Shown: positions 51,300-61,566, counted from the stretch's first letter. The stretch is 64,000 nucleotides of DNA from Archaeoglobus sp. JdFR-37 (GCA_002010215.1 MTMY01000033.1:1-64000); one strand, 5' to 3'. The notes: generated from the letters alone by a model not told the origin. A program made the numbers and translations.

Positions 51300-51914
51300 A
51301 TGGATCGTAAAATTGCAGCTTTAATGGTTCTTGGAGTCATTCTTGTTCCGATTGTCATGCTACTGCCTCCTGAAAAGAGTCTGGGCAACTCTTACAAATT
51401 CATCTATGTCCATCTGCCAATGTCTATAATTGTGCTCGGCTCCGTGATGCTCTACCCCATCATAATTCTAGCATTCAGAAATACTGAACTAAGTGCTCTG
51501 ACATTTACTATCGTAACCTTTCTTTTCTCTATTGCCCAAATCTTGGTTTCCATGCTGTTCATGCAGTTTGCATGGTCAGGTATCGCATTTTATGAGCCTA
51601 GAATGCTTTTTAATTTAGCAATTGTGGTGATTCTGGCAGGATCAGTCGCCCTTAGATTCCTCGAACAAAAACTTGCTTTTTCATATTCCCTAGCAGTTCC
51701 CATTCTAGCCATTTGGGTGTATTACAGCATCATGTCGAATTATACATTCCAGCTCCATCCTGAGAGTTTTGTCAAAATGAATGTCCTTCTTTTATCGCCT
51801 TTTGTGATTGCAATCCCGTTTTTTGGGCTTCTGTACATAGTGACATTCGAAAAAATTAGAGTAATTCTGAAAAAACTCTCAGAGCATGGTCAACTTCCTC
51901 TTCAGAAATTGTAA
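51300..51914 (+). CDS. CcmC-like cytochrome c assembly protein with degenerate tryptophan motif
   Basis: 204 residues, six predicted helices. YKFIYVHLP (His38) and FQLHPESF (His153) sit where CcmC has its two haem-ligand histidines. The tryptophan-rich WGTWWVWD loop is replaced by AWSGIAFYEPRM at 91-102. It may handle haem differently or be a divergent haem exporter. Its 3' end overlaps argD by 59 bases. A divergent promoter region with the ADP-ribosylglycohydrolase gene lies upstream. Confidence 0.7.
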   Translation: MDRKIAALMVLGVILVPIVMLLPPEKSLGNSYKFIYVHLPMSIIVLGSVMLYPIIILAFRNTELSALTFTIVTFLFSIAQILVSMLFMQFAWSGIAFYEPRMLFNLAIVVILAGSVALRFLEQKLAFSYSLAVPILAIWVYYSIMSNYTFQLHPESFVKMNVLLLSPFVIAIPFFGLLYIVTFEKIRVILKKLSEHGQLPLQKL

Positions 51915-52998
51915 GAGGTGGAAGAAGTCTGACTGTTTTTTCGGAAGTATTGTTAATAACCACTCCTTTCTCAAGAGCTTTTTTGACGAACTCTGCAGCG
52001 TCTTTTACCTCGAAGCCAATCATCAAACCCATACCTCTGCTTATTAGACCTAGGTCTGAAAGAGCCTCTTTAAACCGTTCACCCATTTTTCTGGAGTTTT
52101 CAACCAAGTTCTCCTTTTCTAACACTTCAATAGTGGCAAGAGCTGCCATACATGCAAGTGGATTTCCGCCGAATGTGGAACCGTGATCTCCTGCCTCAAG
52201 CTTTTCTGCAACCTCTTCTGTTACCCCAATCGCTCCTATAGGAAAGCCGTTGCCCATACCCTTGGCCAAGGTGATTATATCTGGCTGAACTCCGAAATGC
52301 TCTTTGGCAAACCACTTCCCAATTCTGCCGAACCCTGTTTGGATTTCGTCAAAAATGACCAAATAGTTGTACTCATCCCTCAGCCTCATGATCTCTTGGA
52401 TAAACATCTGTTCTGCAGGATAAACTCCTGCCTCTCCTTGGACAGGCTCTACTATCACCGCTGCAGTCTCATTATCAACTGCTTTATTCAAATCATCCAC
52501 GTTGTTATATTCTGCAAACTCTACAGGATGAATTAGTGGTTCAAAGGGTTTTCTGAATTTCTCCTTGTAAGTGACAGAGAGGGCCCCCATTGTTCTGCCA
52601 TGAAATGCATTGCTGAAAGCTACAAACTTCTTTCTGCCCGTTACTTTCCTTGCAATTTTTAATGCAGCTTCAACAGCCTCAGTTCCACTGTTACAGAAGA
52701 AAAACCTGTCCATACCAGTGATTTTCCCCAGCATTTCAGCCAGCTCCACCTGTGGAGTTGTATAGTAGAGGTTTGAAACTTGAATGAGTCTGGAAAGCTG
52801 CTCAGAGACCTTTTTGACAAAGTAAGGGTGGGAGTGGCCGAGCACAACGCATGCTATTCCTGCAACCAAATCAAGGTATTTTCTCCCCTCTACATCGTAG
52901 AGCCAGCATCCCTCGCCTCTTTCAAACACAACTTTCTGTCGCCTGAAGAATTGTATCAAAAATTCTGCCTCCCTCTTGATGATATCGTCGGCATTCAT
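51856..52998 (-). CDS. argD: Class III aminotransferase, acetylornithine type
   Basis: 380 residues. PLP motifs: FFCNSGTEAVEAALKIAR, AFHGRTMGALSVT, VIFDEIQTGFGRIG and the Schiff-base Lys in TLAKGMGNGFPIGA; the end has STFGGNPLACMAAL. Acetylornithine/LysW-type or 4-aminobutyrate aminotransferase activity is possible; length favours ArgD. It follows guaAB by 33 bases. Confidence 0.88.
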   Translation of the reverse strand: MNADDIIKREAEFLIQFFRRQKVVFERGEGCWLYDVEGRKYLDLVAGIACVVLGHSHPYFVKKVSEQLSRLIQVSNLYYTTPQVELAEMLGKITGMDRFFFCNSGTEAVEAALKIARKVTGRKKFVAFSNAFHGRTMGALSVTYKEKFRKPFEPLIHPVEFAEYNNVDDLNKAVDNETAAVIVEPVQGEAGVYPAEQMFIQEIMRLRDEYNYLVIFDEIQTGFGRIGKWFAKEHFGVQPDIITLAKGMGNGFPIGAIGVTEEVAEKLEAGDHGSTFGGNPLACMAALATIEVLEKENLVENSRKMGERFKEALSDLGLISRGMGLMIGFEVKDAAEFVKKALEKGVVINNTSEKTVRLLPPLTISEEEVDHALRVFSELL

Positions 52999-53031
52999 AA
53001 CTACCCCTACCCGATGGAAACCCTACAACCT

Positions 53032-53946
53032 CTACTCATACTCGATGGTGGCGGGAGGTTTGGGAGTAATATCGTAGACCACTCTTGCAACCTCTGGGAT
53101 TTCTCCTGTTATCCTCAAAGCCATTTTTCTGAGCTTTTCATAGTCGATTTGAATGGGGTCTGCTGTCATGCCATCCCTACTTTCTACAGCCCTGATGGCA
53201 ATTATGTAACCATAAACTCTGATATCTCCCTTAACGCCTGTTGCTTTTCCAATCAAGGCAGCAAATGCCTGCCATTTTGGATAATCCTTGAGTTCGTCCT
53301 CCACTATTTTTGTGGCTCTTCTTACAACCTCTACTTTCTCAGGTGTTACCTCTCCGACAATCCTGACTGCCAGTCCAGGGCCAGGAAACGGCATTCTTTC
53401 TGAAATCTCGTCAGGTAAGCCTAAATACCTTGCAACTTCCCTCACCTCATCCTTGTAAAGTTCTCTCAGAGGTTCAATAACATCCTGGAAGGTATAGTGA
53501 AGCGGAAATCCGCCAACGTTGTGATGACTCTTTATCCCACCCTGGCTTTCGATGATGTCTGGATATATTGTTCCCTGTATCAGGTAATCTGCCTTGTGCT
53601 CTTCGGCAACCCTCTCGAATATCCTCACAAATAGCTCTCCAACAACCTTTCTCTTTTCTTCTGGGTCGATAATACCTTCAAGTGCCTTGAAAAACTCATC
53701 CTTCGCATCAACAAAAACCAGATTCATTTTGCCAAATATCTCTCGAACTCTCTCTGGCTCGCCTTCTCTCATAAGCCCCGTATCAACAAAAACCGGGATC
53801 AATCTCTCGCCTATTGCTTTGTAGGCCAGAACGGTACATACAGAGCTATCAACACCGCCCGATAGGGCAATTATCGCTTTTCCTTCACCAACCTTTTCTT
53901 TTATCTCTTGAATCGCTTCCTCAACGAACTTTTCAACATTCACCAT
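53032..53946 (-). CDS. guaAB: GMP synthase ATP-pyrophosphatase subunit B
   Basis: 304 residues from ATG 53946 (ggaaggtga upstream). PP-loop [13 protein letters not shown], then [26 protein letters not shown] and the dimerisation end [26 protein letters not shown]. As in many archaea the glutaminase is a separate subunit, which is not in this window. It converts XMP to GMP. Confidence 0.94.
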   Translation of the reverse strand: MVNVEKFVEEAIQEIKEKVGEGKAIIALSGGVDSSVCTVLAYKAIGERLIPVFVDTGLMREGEPERVREIFGKMNLVFVDAKDEFFKALEGIIDPEEKRKVVGELFVRIFERVAEEHKADYLIQGTIYPDIIESQGGIKSHHNVGGFPLHYTFQDVIEPLRELYKDEVREVARYLGLPDEISERMPFPGPGLAVRIVGEVTPEKVEVVRRATKIVEDELKDYPKWQAFAALIGKATGVKGDIRVYGYIIAIRAVESRDGMTADPIQIDYEKLRKMALRITGEIPEVARVVYDITPKPPATIEYE

Positions 53947-53956
53947 GATCACCTTC

Positions 53957-55624
53957 CTAGTTCTCTTCCTGATATTCCTCCCGACCTTTAATTTGATCTT
54001 TAACTTCACCTTCTCCGGCCTCTTTAGCCAGTGTTCCATATTCTTCAGCATAGGAAAGAGCTGCTTTAACAAGCCCTACGAAGGGTGGAGATGGTGCATA
54101 GGGGCGTGATTTAAATTCAGGATGGAACTGAGTCGCAAAGAAAAACCTCCTGTTCGGAAGTTCAAGAATTTCCATTCTTCTTCCGCTATCAGAAAAACCT
54201 GAGAAAACTATCCCTTTTTCTTCGAATTCGGGGATATACTCTGGGTTCACTTCATAACGGTGCCTGTGCCTCTCAACAATCTTATCTTTTCCATACAGCT
54301 TCCAAGCTATGGTGTTGGGCTTTATGGTTACTTCAATGTCGCCCAACCTCATAGTTCCTCCTAATTTATCCAGATTCTTCTGTTCTGGAAGCAAATCTAT
54401 GACTGGATGAGGTGTGTCTGCAAGCTCATTGCTGTTGGCCTCTTCAAGACCTAGCACATTTCTAGCAAACTCTATCACCGCCAGCTGAAAACCGAAACAA
54501 ATGCCCAGAAAAGGAATGTCGTTAACTCTTGCATATTCTATGGCCTTTATCTTACCCTCGCTCCCTCTCTTTCCGAAACCTCCGGGGACAAGAACTCCAT
54601 CTGCCTCAATTTCAACCTCATCGAACCACTCGAATTCCTCACTATCTATCCACAATACATTAACCTTACAGCCTGCTGCAATTCCTCCATGCTTCAATGC
54701 CTCTCTTATGCTGATGTATGCGTCTCTCACATCAATATATTTCCCAACCACCGCAATAGTGATCTCTTTTTCAAGCTCTTTAAGCCGTTTCACCATATCA
54801 GTCCACTCTTTTCTCTCCTTCTTTCTGTCAAGCCTGAGCCGTTTTAGAAGAATCTCATCAAGCTTCTCCTCCTTGAACTTCAAAGGTACTTCATAAATAT
54901 CTTCAGCGTCTTCAGCGCTGATGACTGCTTCAGGTGAGACATCACAGAACAGGGCGATCTTCTTTTTCGTGGATTCCTTCAACCTTTCTCTGCACCTTCC
55001 CACAATGACGTCTGGATGTAGACCTAAACTCCTCAATTCCTTCACGCTGTGCTGCGTCGGCTTTGTTTTCTGTTCACCACCGCTGTCTAGAGGCACGAGA
55101 GTTACATGCACGAGGATGAAGTCCTCTTCTTTTTCCTCGTTGTGCATCTGCCTTACCGCTTCTAGGAATGGCATGCTTTCAATGTCTCCTACTGTGCCCC
55201 CAATCTCAATTAAACAGATGTCCGCATCATTTTTCGATGCAGTCCTTCTTATCCAAGATTTAATCTCGTCTGTTATGTGGGGGATTATCTGGACCGTCTG
55301 ACCGAGATATTCTCCTTTTCTCTCCTTTTCTATAACTCTGCTGTAAACCTTACCTGTGGTTATGTTGTGGTCTCCTGTTAGCTCTACGCCAATAAAACGT
55401 TCGTAATGTCCTAAATCAAGATCAACCTCAGTTCCATCCTTCAAAACATAAACTTCTCCGTGTTGGAATGGGTTCATGGTGCCGGCATCTATGTTAATAT
55501 AGGGATCAATCTTGATAGGTGTCACCTTATATCCCATGTCTACCAGCAGCCTGCCTATGCTAGCCGCTGTAATCCCTTTGCCCAGCCCACTCATGACACC
55601 GCCTGTCACAACGATATACTTCAT
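53957..55624 (-). CDS. pyrG: CTP synthase
   Basis: 555 residues. Synthetase domain starts [24 protein letters not shown] with [19 protein letters not shown]; the C-terminal glutaminase has nucleophile Cys in FLGICFGFQ and His/Glu in [12 protein letters not shown]. It makes CTP from UTP with glutamine. Stop codon lies ten bases before guaAB. The C-terminal tail after [10 protein letters not shown] is Glu-rich. Confidence 0.96.
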   Translation of the reverse strand: MKYIVVTGGVMSGLGKGITAASIGRLLVDMGYKVTPIKIDPYINIDAGTMNPFQHGEVYVLKDGTEVDLDLGHYERFIGVELTGDHNITTGKVYSRVIEKERKGEYLGQTVQIIPHITDEIKSWIRRTASKNDADICLIEIGGTVGDIESMPFLEAVRQMHNEEKEEDFILVHVTLVPLDSGGEQKTKPTQHSVKELRSLGLHPDVIVGRCRERLKESTKKKIALFCDVSPEAVISAEDAEDIYEVPLKFKEEKLDEILLKRLRLDRKKERKEWTDMVKRLKELEKEITIAVVGKYIDVRDAYISIREALKHGGIAAGCKVNVLWIDSEEFEWFDEVEIEADGVLVPGGFGKRGSEGKIKAIEYARVNDIPFLGICFGFQLAVIEFARNVLGLEEANSNELADTPHPVIDLLPEQKNLDKLGGTMRLGDIEVTIKPNTIAWKLYGKDKIVERHRHRYEVNPEYIPEFEEKGIVFSGFSDSGRRMEILELPNRRFFFATQFHPEFKSRPYAPSPPFVGLVKAALSYAEEYGTLAKEAGEGEVKDQIKGREEYQEEN

Positions 55625-55656
55625 TGCTTCACCTCAGACATCTAGCTCTCAAGACA

Positions 55657-55836
55657 TCATCTCAATTCCGGCGGGAGCATGTTTGGAATACCCTCTTCGA
55701 TGGGATAAATGATGTCGCACTTCTCACAGATCAGCTTTCCAGTTATGATTTCCTCTTCTGTCTCCTCATCTATCTCAAGCTCGAGATCTCCTTTACACAG
55801 TGGGCAGCAGAGTATTTCCATCAGCTTTTTCCTCAT
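55657..55836 (-). CDS. Trm112-like zinc protein, 59 residues
   Basis: ATG 55836 follows gaggtgagt. The product starts MRKKLMEILCCPLCKGDLEL, has a second pair in ICEKCDIIYPIEEGIPNMLP and stops at 55657. This is the Trm112/YcaR (UPF0434) pattern: CPxCKG, then I-YPI-GIP-ML. In eukaryotes and Haloferax Trm112 activates several methyltransferases. It lies between purA and pyrG in their operon. Confidence 0.85.
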   Translation of the reverse strand: MRKKLMEILCCPLCKGDLELEIDEETEEEIITGKLICEKCDIIYPIEEGIPNMLPPELR

Positions 55837-55888
55837 ATACTCACCTCTTACCTCCTTATCCGGCTCACCAGCTCACCATTACATCCCA

Positions 55889-56899
55889 TTACAGCTTCTC
55901 ATCTCTCAAGTCAATTATATGCTCCATTTCAGGGCCAGTGGATATAAGCGTTACAGGTGTTCTGGTGTCCTCCTCAACTTTCTCAATGAAGGACTTAGCT
56001 TTGGATGTCAGCTTCCCCCACTCCTTCACTCCAAAACATTCTTTGTCCAACTTATCTATTCCGGTAATAGCAATCTGCGTCGCCCCATTAATCATTGCGG
56101 AGTACCTTGCAAGCTCACCATCCCAATAGCCAACTCTCCTCCTTCTACCAGTGACCGTGCCATATTCCACAATCCCTAGTCTTTCGGCTTCCTCTTCAGG
56201 CATCTCCGTTGGGAATGGGCCAGCACCAACTCTCGTTGGGAACGATTTGAAGACCACAACAACATCTTCAACTCTTGTAGGCCCGATTCCAACATCAGCG
56301 GCCATGGTAGAGGCTGTTGTATCTTTGGAAGTTACATATGGATACGTTCCATAATAAAGACTTAGAGCGAATCCCTGAGACCCTTCTACCAAAACGAACT
56401 CTCCCTTGTCCATAGCTTCGTTTATGGCAATGGGAACATCTTCAAGAAACGGTTGAAGGGTTTCCACATCTTTGGCAAGTTTTGCAACTCTCAGCACTCT
56501 ATCTGCATTTGCTGGCCCACATCCACTTCCTGTTGTGCCAATTTTTTCCTTTAGGTAATCCTTCGAGTCTGCTTCGATGTGCTTTTGCTCAATAACAGCA
56601 CACCTATAATCAATAAAAGTTCTGTCATGGGCCTTCAGAAGCTCAACCTCCTTTAGAAACACTTCAGGGTTAATCAAAACACCAGCCCCAATCATTAACT
56701 TAGCATCCCTGTACACAAAACCAGAGGGAATCATTCTAACTCCAAACTTCTTTCCTTCAAAATATACTGTATGTCCTGCATTCGGACCCACGCCACCTCT
56801 TGCTATTATGCTTGGTTCATCGGTATGTGCGATGTGGGCGATTATTTTCCCTTTACCTTCATCACCCCAAAATCCTCCAACAACTATAGTTGCCGTCAT
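55889..56899 (-). CDS. purA: Adenylosuccinate synthetase
   Basis: 336 residues from ATG 56899 (the longer frame lacks support). GTP-binding start [14 protein letters not shown], then [29 protein letters not shown] and [11 protein letters not shown]. Archaeal enzymes of about 340 residues lack segments of the bacterial form. It makes adenylosuccinate from IMP and heads the purA-trm112-pyrG-guaAB-argD run. TATA (ttatatac, about 56929-56938) is upstream. Confidence 0.94.
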   Translation of the reverse strand: MTATIVVGGFWGDEGKGKIIAHIAHTDEPSIIARGGVGPNAGHTVYFEGKKFGVRMIPSGFVYRDAKLMIGAGVLINPEVFLKEVELLKAHDRTFIDYRCAVIEQKHIEADSKDYLKEKIGTTGSGCGPANADRVLRVAKLAKDVETLQPFLEDVPIAINEAMDKGEFVLVEGSQGFALSLYYGTYPYVTSKDTTASTMAADVGIGPTRVEDVVVVFKSFPTRVGAGPFPTEMPEEEAERLGIVEYGTVTGRRRRVGYWDGELARYSAMINGATQIAITGIDKLDKECFGVKEWGKLTSKAKSFIEKVEEDTRTPVTLISTGPEMEHIIDLRDEKL

Positions 56900-56954
56900 A
56901 GCCAATCCCACTAAAGCTCGGGAAGGGTGTATATAAGGTTGATGAATATCCAAT

Positions 56955-57737
56955 ATGGTGAGGGTGAAACACCCTATCGGCACTTTTTTATTCAAAGCAA
57001 TGTTCAATTTCGTCATGCTCTTTGTAATTCTCTTAAGCTCCATCCTTGTAAGCTTGCCTTCACTTGCTGGAGTAGTAACCCTTTCTATGAGGGAAGATCT
57101 CTTCAGAAAAATAATCTTCATGCTTGTAAGCCTTTCTGCAGGAGTTCTCATGGGTGCATCGCTTCTCCACCTGATACCTGAGGCTATAGAGGAGATAGAA
57201 GTAAGAACAGTAATGCTGATTACATTACTGGGTTTTTCCTCCTTTTTCCTCCTTGAGAGGGTGATGAGGTGGCGGCACTGCCATGAAGATGAATGCGATG
57301 TTCATCCGGTAACGTACCTCGCACTGATAGGCGATAGCCTCCACAACTTTATTGATGGAGTCATCATTGCGGGAAGCTACCTCATAGACTTTAACGTGGG
57401 ATTGATAACTACAACAGCAGTACTGCTGCATGAGGTTCCTCAAGAGCTAGGAGATTTTGCAGTTCTCGTACACGGCGGTTTTACAAAGAATAAGGCCATT
57501 ATGTTTAATTTTGTAACAGCATTGACTTCTGTCTTGGGAGCGGTTCTTGGGTATTTCCTCCTCTTTTCTGAAAATTTTGTTGTCTTCATCCTGCCTTTTG
57601 CTGCAGGAAACTTTCTGTATATAGCAAGCTCAGACCTGATTCCTGAGCTACATAAAGAGACCGAGATCAGGAGATCAGCTACAAGCTTTACGATATTCCT
57701 CCTTGGATTGGGAATTATGGTCCTGTTCTCCATCTGA
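56955..57737 (+). CDS. ZIP-family metal transporter
   Basis: 260 residues; ATG 57000 or 57015 are later possible starts close to the first helix. About eight helices. Metal-site helices: [21 protein letters not shown] (HNFIDG) and [20 protein letters not shown] (HEVPQE). The variable loop has [14 protein letters not shown], a His/Cys metal-binding patch. Imports zinc, iron or related ions. Confidence 0.92.
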   Translation: MVRVKHPIGTFLFKAMFNFVMLFVILLSSILVSLPSLAGVVTLSMREDLFRKIIFMLVSLSAGVLMGASLLHLIPEAIEEIEVRTVMLITLLGFSSFFLLERVMRWRHCHEDECDVHPVTYLALIGDSLHNFIDGVIIAGSYLIDFNVGLITTTAVLLHEVPQELGDFAVLVHGGFTKNKAIMFNFVTALTSVLGAVLGYFLLFSENFVVFILPFAAGNFLYIASSDLIPELHKETEIRRSATSFTIFLLGLGIMVLFSI

Positions 57738-57820
57738 TGCAAATTGAAATTATTTTACATTACAAAAACTCAACGTTAAGCTTCCTAAAAATTATAAATC
57801 CCATTTGACAACTGGACATC

Positions 57821-58318
57821 ATGAAACTTACCGGTAAAGCATGGAAATTCGGTGACGACATTTCCACCGACCATATTACTCCAGGAAGGTACTACCATTT
57901 AAGAAGCAAAATGGAAGAGCTTGCAAAACACGTAATGGAGGATGCTGATCCTGAATTTCCCAAGAAAATGAAACCCGGAGATTTTATTGTTGCTGGAAAA
58001 AATTTCGGTATGGGGAGCAGCAGAGAACATGCTCCTCTGGCTCTGAAAATAGCTGGTGTTTCAGCGATTATAGCAAAATCTTTTGCCAGAATTTTCTACA
58101 GAAATGCCATCAATATTGGCCTTCCGGTCCTCATTGCTGATACTGATGCTATTGAGGAAGGGGATGAACTTGAAGTTGACCTCTCCACAGGTGTTATAAA
58201 GAACCTGACAAAGGGAAGTGAGATAAAGGCAAAGCCAATGCCGAAAGTAATGATAAGAATCCTTCAGGAAGGTGGACTGGTAAATTTCGTCAAAAAACAC
58301 GGTGATCTGGCAGTATGA
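57821..58318 (+). CDS. leuD: 3-isopropylmalate (or homoaconitate) dehydratase small subunit
   Basis: 165 residues. [25 protein letters not shown], then [19 protein letters not shown] and [18 protein letters not shown]. Partner of the LeuC large subunit, which is not in the window. The YHLRS stretch lies in the substrate-specificity loop, so the isopropylmalate/homoaconitate choice is uncertain. TATA (attataaat) about 25 bases upstream suggests a leaderless transcript. Confidence 0.92.
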   Translation: MKLTGKAWKFGDDISTDHITPGRYYHLRSKMEELAKHVMEDADPEFPKKMKPGDFIVAGKNFGMGSSREHAPLALKIAGVSAIIAKSFARIFYRNAINIGLPVLIADTDAIEEGDELEVDLSTGVIKNLTKGSEIKAKPMPKVMIRILQEGGLVNFVKKHGDLAV

Positions 58319-58404
58319 GATGCCCGAATTGTGGTAACGGATCGTATTTCAGCAGTTCTGGCGGTAAAGTAAGATGCGACGTTTGTGGAGAAGAGATAGG
58401 ATAG
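58315..58404 (+). CDS. Zinc-ribbon micropeptide, 29 residues
   Basis: ATG 58315 overlaps the leuD stop (ATGA). The product is [20 protein letters not shown] followed by CDVCGEEIG and a TAG. Two CX2C knuckles spaced 14 residues apart make a complete small zinc ribbon. It sits between leuD and the JAMM gene in the same direction. Confidence 0.6.
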   Translation: MRCPNCGNGSYFSSSGGKVRCDVCGEEIG

Positions 58405-58409
58405 ACAGG

Positions 58410-58790
58410 GTGGATGAGACTGCCCCCAAGAAGGCTATTAGAAGGGGGTTGTTGATGGCCATGATAGAAGCCTCCAAGAGCAGTCACCCTTACGAGTTTG
58501 TAGCACTTTTGACAGGTAAAAAAGGCGTGATAGAAGAATTCATAATGCTACCCTATGAGAGTGGCGAGACAATGGCCATTATTCAAACTCATGCTCTTCC
58601 TATTGGAGTCAAGATAATGGGAACCGTTCACAGCCATCCCTCACCGAACCCAACACCATCCGATGAGGACTTAAACATGTTCTCCTCTTATGGTGGTGTA
58701 CATATAATCATTCATTACCCCTATTGCCAGAATTGCTGGAAAGCATACAATGTAAGGGGTGAAGAGACGGAACTGGAGGTGATAGATTGA
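58410..58790 (+). CDS. JAMM/MPN-type metalloprotease
   Basis: 126 residues from GTG 58410, chosen because it starts just after the zinc peptide; ATG 58374 is possible but overlaps it. The JAMM motif is complete: Glu29 in PYEFVALLTG, H74-S-H76-P, and S84-x-x-D87 in VHSHPSPNPTPSDED. Archaeal JAMM proteases remove ubiquitin-like SAMP proteins. It overlaps ribL by four bases. Confidence 0.85.
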   Translation: MDETAPKKAIRRGLLMAMIEASKSSHPYEFVALLTGKKGVIEEFIMLPYESGETMAIIQTHALPIGVKIMGTVHSHPSPNPTPSDEDLNMFSSYGGVHIIIHYPYCQNCWKAYNVRGEETELEVID

Positions 58791-59239
58791 AAAGGGTGGT
58801 GGCAACCGGTACTTTTGACATCATACATCCCGGTCACATTACCTTTCTTGAGGAGGCAAAAAAACTGGGAGATGAGCTAATCGTAATTGTAGCCAGAGAA
58901 AAGAATGTTAAACACAAGCCCAAGCCCGTTATTCCAGAGGAACAGAGGAGAAAAGTTGTTGAAGCCCTTAAACCCGTAGATAAGGCAATTCTGGGAGATA
59001 GAGACGATATTTTTAAACCAATAATGGAGCTAAAGCCAGATGTTATAGTTCTCGGGTACGATCAGCACTTTAACGAATCTTGGCTTGAGAATGAACTAAT
59101 GAAAAGGGGTCTTAACTGCAGAGTTGTAAGGATAGAAAAAAGGGTTGAGTGCGAACTCTGCAGCTCTGCTAAGATTATTGAAAGAATTCTTGGCTTGAAA
59201 TTGCAGCAAGAACAGCAAGAACAGAAACAGCAGCCTTGA
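58787..59239 (+). CDS. ribL: FAD synthetase, archaeal RibL type
   Basis: 150 residues from TTG 58787. Nucleotidyltransferase motifs GTFDIIHPGHITFLEEAKKLG and LGYDQHFNESWL, with C-terminal CELCSSAKII as in RibL, which has functional cysteines. It makes FAD from FMN with ATP (CTP in some). The C-terminus is Gln-rich (QQEQQEQKQQP) and overlaps pcc1 on the other strand by 65 bases. Confidence 0.92.
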   Translation: MKRVVATGTFDIIHPGHITFLEEAKKLGDELIVIVAREKNVKHKPKPVIPEEQRRKVVEALKPVDKAILGDRDDIFKPIMELKPDVIVLGYDQHFNESWLENELMKRGLNCRVVRIEKRVECELCSSAKIIERILGLKLQQEQQEQKQQP

Positions 59240-59417
59240 GATTTATCATAAAATCATCTATGGCAGATATAACCGACTCTACTCTCGATTCTACTTCTAT
59301 AACCACCCCGTCTTCAAACCTGCTTTTTGCCCATGGCTGGTCATCAGGATTCAGGGAAGCTGCTAGAATCTCAGAATTCTCATGGCATATGTCTATACGG
59401 ACGCGAACTCGTAGCAA
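59175..59417 (-). CDS. KEOPS complex subunit Pcc1
   Basis: 80 residues from TTG 59417. LAASLNPDDQPWAKSRFEDG followed by VVIEVES and SAIDDFMINLKAAV matches Pcc1, the dimerisation subunit of the KEOPS complex that makes t6A in tRNA. It overlaps the DHH gene by 25 bases upstream and the 3' end of ribL by 65. Confidence 0.85.
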   Translation of the reverse strand: MLRVRVRIDICHENSEILAASLNPDDQPWAKSRFEDGVVIEVESRVESVISAIDDFMINLKAAVSVLAVLAAISSQEFFQ

Positions 59418-60697
59418 AGTCTGTCAACCTCCTTTATAAACTCTTCAACCCTCTCGGGAGGTACTGTAGCTCCTGCAGCAACGCTATGGCCACCACCAGT
59501 CCCTCCAACTTTTTCTGCAGCCATTCTCATAACTGCTGCCAGATCAATCTTTTCAGCAATTCTGGCATTGGATCTGGCTGAAACCTTGGCGATACTGTTC
59601 TTGATGTTTACTACAATCAGTGGCCTATCACTGAAGAGGCATCTTGAGAGAGCTGAAGCTATCGGACCGGTTGTTGGAGCTCTTTCCATAATGAGATATC
59701 TTATGCATTCTCCTTCCTGTACTTCTGCCCTTCTCTTTCTGATCTCCTCTACAACTTCACTCTGGAACCTCATCCAAATTTCGTAGGCTCTATGGAGGTA
59801 ACTCTCATCCCTCATGCATAATGCAAATCCTACAGAATGCTCAGATACTCTCCCACATGCATTTACAATTTCAGAGAGCATAAATGCGTTATTTACAAGT
59901 TCGTGTCTGAGCCAGTATTTCCTACCAATGAACTGTTCAAAGACGCCTTCATAGGCGTTATTCCCTAGCAACCTGATTGCTATGGCGTTTGCAAGCTTCT
60001 CTTCCGATTCCTCATCCAGTTCATCAAGTTCTATGTCACCTGAAAGGCTGATATCCTCGAGAAATTCATCAACTTCAGCTGGCTCATTAAAACCTAGATA
60101 CGGCTCAGTGGAAAGCCAGAGAACATCCTTGAGTTTGCCTGAGATCATGTTGAGTCCTTTTCTTTCTTCTATAAATCCTCTTTCTAAACCTTCTTTGACG
60201 ATTTGAGCGTTTCCAGCAGTTATTTGCTGCTTATCACCTATGATTCCAAGAAGCGCAATCGTCGAAAGGTCGTGATTTTCTCCGAGTTCGCTCGCCACAA
60301 AATATGCTGTCCCACTTCCAGAAAGTTCAAAACTACCGTCAAGCCCGGCAAGATGTGGGTTTACGTGAACAAATGTTCTGGTAGGTGTTGCCTTACCATA
60401 TGGGAAGTGATGGTCTATTACTATGATGTCAGCGTTTATGGATGAGATCACCTCTGGATACCCGCTGCCCATGTCCTGAAAGATTACTAACTCATCGCTG
60501 CTGTACTCCAGTTCATCGCTAGCAGGATTGCGTACGTATGAAATATGAAAAGGCTTCCCTGCTCTGAGTAAAGATGTAGCAAGAACGGCGGAAGCAGATA
60601 TACCATCTACATCATAGTGGGCGAAGATTCTTATGAAATCATGCCTCATTATCAGCTCTGCTGCTTTTCTCGCTTCAGCTCTCAGTAAATCAAACAT
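59393..60697 (-). CDS. DHH-family phosphoesterase (archaeal RecJ-like)
   Basis: 434 residues. DHH motifs: FAHYDVDGISASAVLATSL, FQDMGSG, VIDHHFPYG; C-terminal DHHA1 GGTGGGHSVAAGATVP. Archaeal RecJ-like proteins (GAN) associate with the replisome or degrade RNA and DNA. It and pcc1 form one operon. Confidence 0.9.
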   Translation of the reverse strand: MFDLLRAEARKAAELIMRHDFIRIFAHYDVDGISASAVLATSLLRAGKPFHISYVRNPASDELEYSSDELVIFQDMGSGYPEVISSINADIIVIDHHFPYGKATPTRTFVHVNPHLAGLDGSFELSGSGTAYFVASELGENHDLSTIALLGIIGDKQQITAGNAQIVKEGLERGFIEERKGLNMISGKLKDVLWLSTEPYLGFNEPAEVDEFLEDISLSGDIELDELDEESEEKLANAIAIRLLGNNAYEGVFEQFIGRKYWLRHELVNNAFMLSEIVNACGRVSEHSVGFALCMRDESYLHRAYEIWMRFQSEVVEEIRKRRAEVQEGECIRYLIMERAPTTGPIASALSRCLFSDRPLIVVNIKNSIAKVSARSNARIAEKIDLAAVMRMAAEKVGGTGGGHSVAAGATVPPERVEEFIKEVDRLCYEFASV

Positions 60698-60745
60698 GAA
60701 ATCACCTTAAAATTGGGGGTGGAGTGAGGTGTTGGTTGTGCATAT

Positions 60746-60819
60746 AGCGGGGCGTGGATTTGAACCACGGATCTGCGGGTTATGAGCCCGCCGGGATTAC
60801 CTAGCTACCCCACCCCGCT
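60746..60819 (-). tRNA. Initiator tRNA-Met (CAU)
   Basis: 74 bases, anticodon CAT. Read on the minus strand, acceptor AGCGGGG pairs with CCCCGCT, so pair 1:72 is A-U as in archaeal initiators. The anticodon stem GCGGG/CCCGC has three consecutive G-C pairs next to the loop (initiator feature). D arm and T arm (GTTCAAATC) are regular. CCA is not encoded. Confidence 0.93.
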
Positions 60820-61020
60820 TCATGATGTAGAGGCGGCATGCTGTATTTAAATTTTTAGCTCATATTGTTCAGCCATGTTTTCTGGATTTTGTTGCCCATC
60901 AGTAAAACCCTTTTATAGAGATAAGTAGCCCACATACCTTTACCTACCTCATAAAGGATTTGTATCAAATTGAGGAAAGTGTTAAATCTGGCAGCTTAGC
61001 TTCAGACCACTAAGAACACA

Positions 61021-61566
61021 TTAAGAACCAACAATCTTTTTTATGGCACCCTCTATATCTTCGGGCTTCTCCAGAATATAAATCCCATCCATTGCCTTGA
61101 GTTTTTCTACGTGTTCAACATCCTCCTTCCTTATCCTTAGCCTTAGCTTCCTGCCATCTGGTAGCTCTGTAGTAACTTCACCCTCCTCATAATCTGAAGG
61201 CATGATATATACTGGTACAAAAGCCTTGAGGGCCATGAGGGCTGCATTGGATAACAATGTGTCTGCTATACCGCTGGCAATTTTTGCTACAGTGTTTGAA
61301 GTAGCAGGAGCAATAACCAGCATGGCGTACTTACCAATTTGAACCTCACCGGCAAGAAAAGGAGAATTAGCATTCACCTCAACTGCAAATCTGTCAAAAG
61401 AACTCTTAACATCATCGTAAACTTTATACCACTTGAGAACTTGTTCTCCAGCCTTTGATGCAAAAATCCTGATCTCAACCAGATACAACTTTTTCACTTT
61501 CTTCATTACGTCGATTGTCTCTCTGAGCCTATCCCCTGCCCCTGTTATTCCCCAAGCTATCCTCAC
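61021..61566 (-). CDS. afpA: Archaeoflavoprotein AfpA-like
   Basis: 181 residues from GTG 61566 (ATG 61584 is an alternative). VRIAWGITGAG, NANSPFLAGEVQIGKYAMLVIAPATSNTVAKIA and VPVYIMPSDYEEGEV match the flavoprotein (A. fulgidus AF1518 type) that accepts electrons from ferredoxin and reduces ISF. The gene overlaps isf, the expected redox partner. Confidence 0.9.
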   Translation of the reverse strand: MRIAWGITGAGDRLRETIDVMKKVKKLYLVEIRIFASKAGEQVLKWYKVYDDVKSSFDRFAVEVNANSPFLAGEVQIGKYAMLVIAPATSNTVAKIASGIADTLLSNAALMALKAFVPVYIMPSDYEEGEVTTELPDGRKLRLRIRKEDVEHVEKLKAMDGIYILEKPEDIEGAIKKIVGS

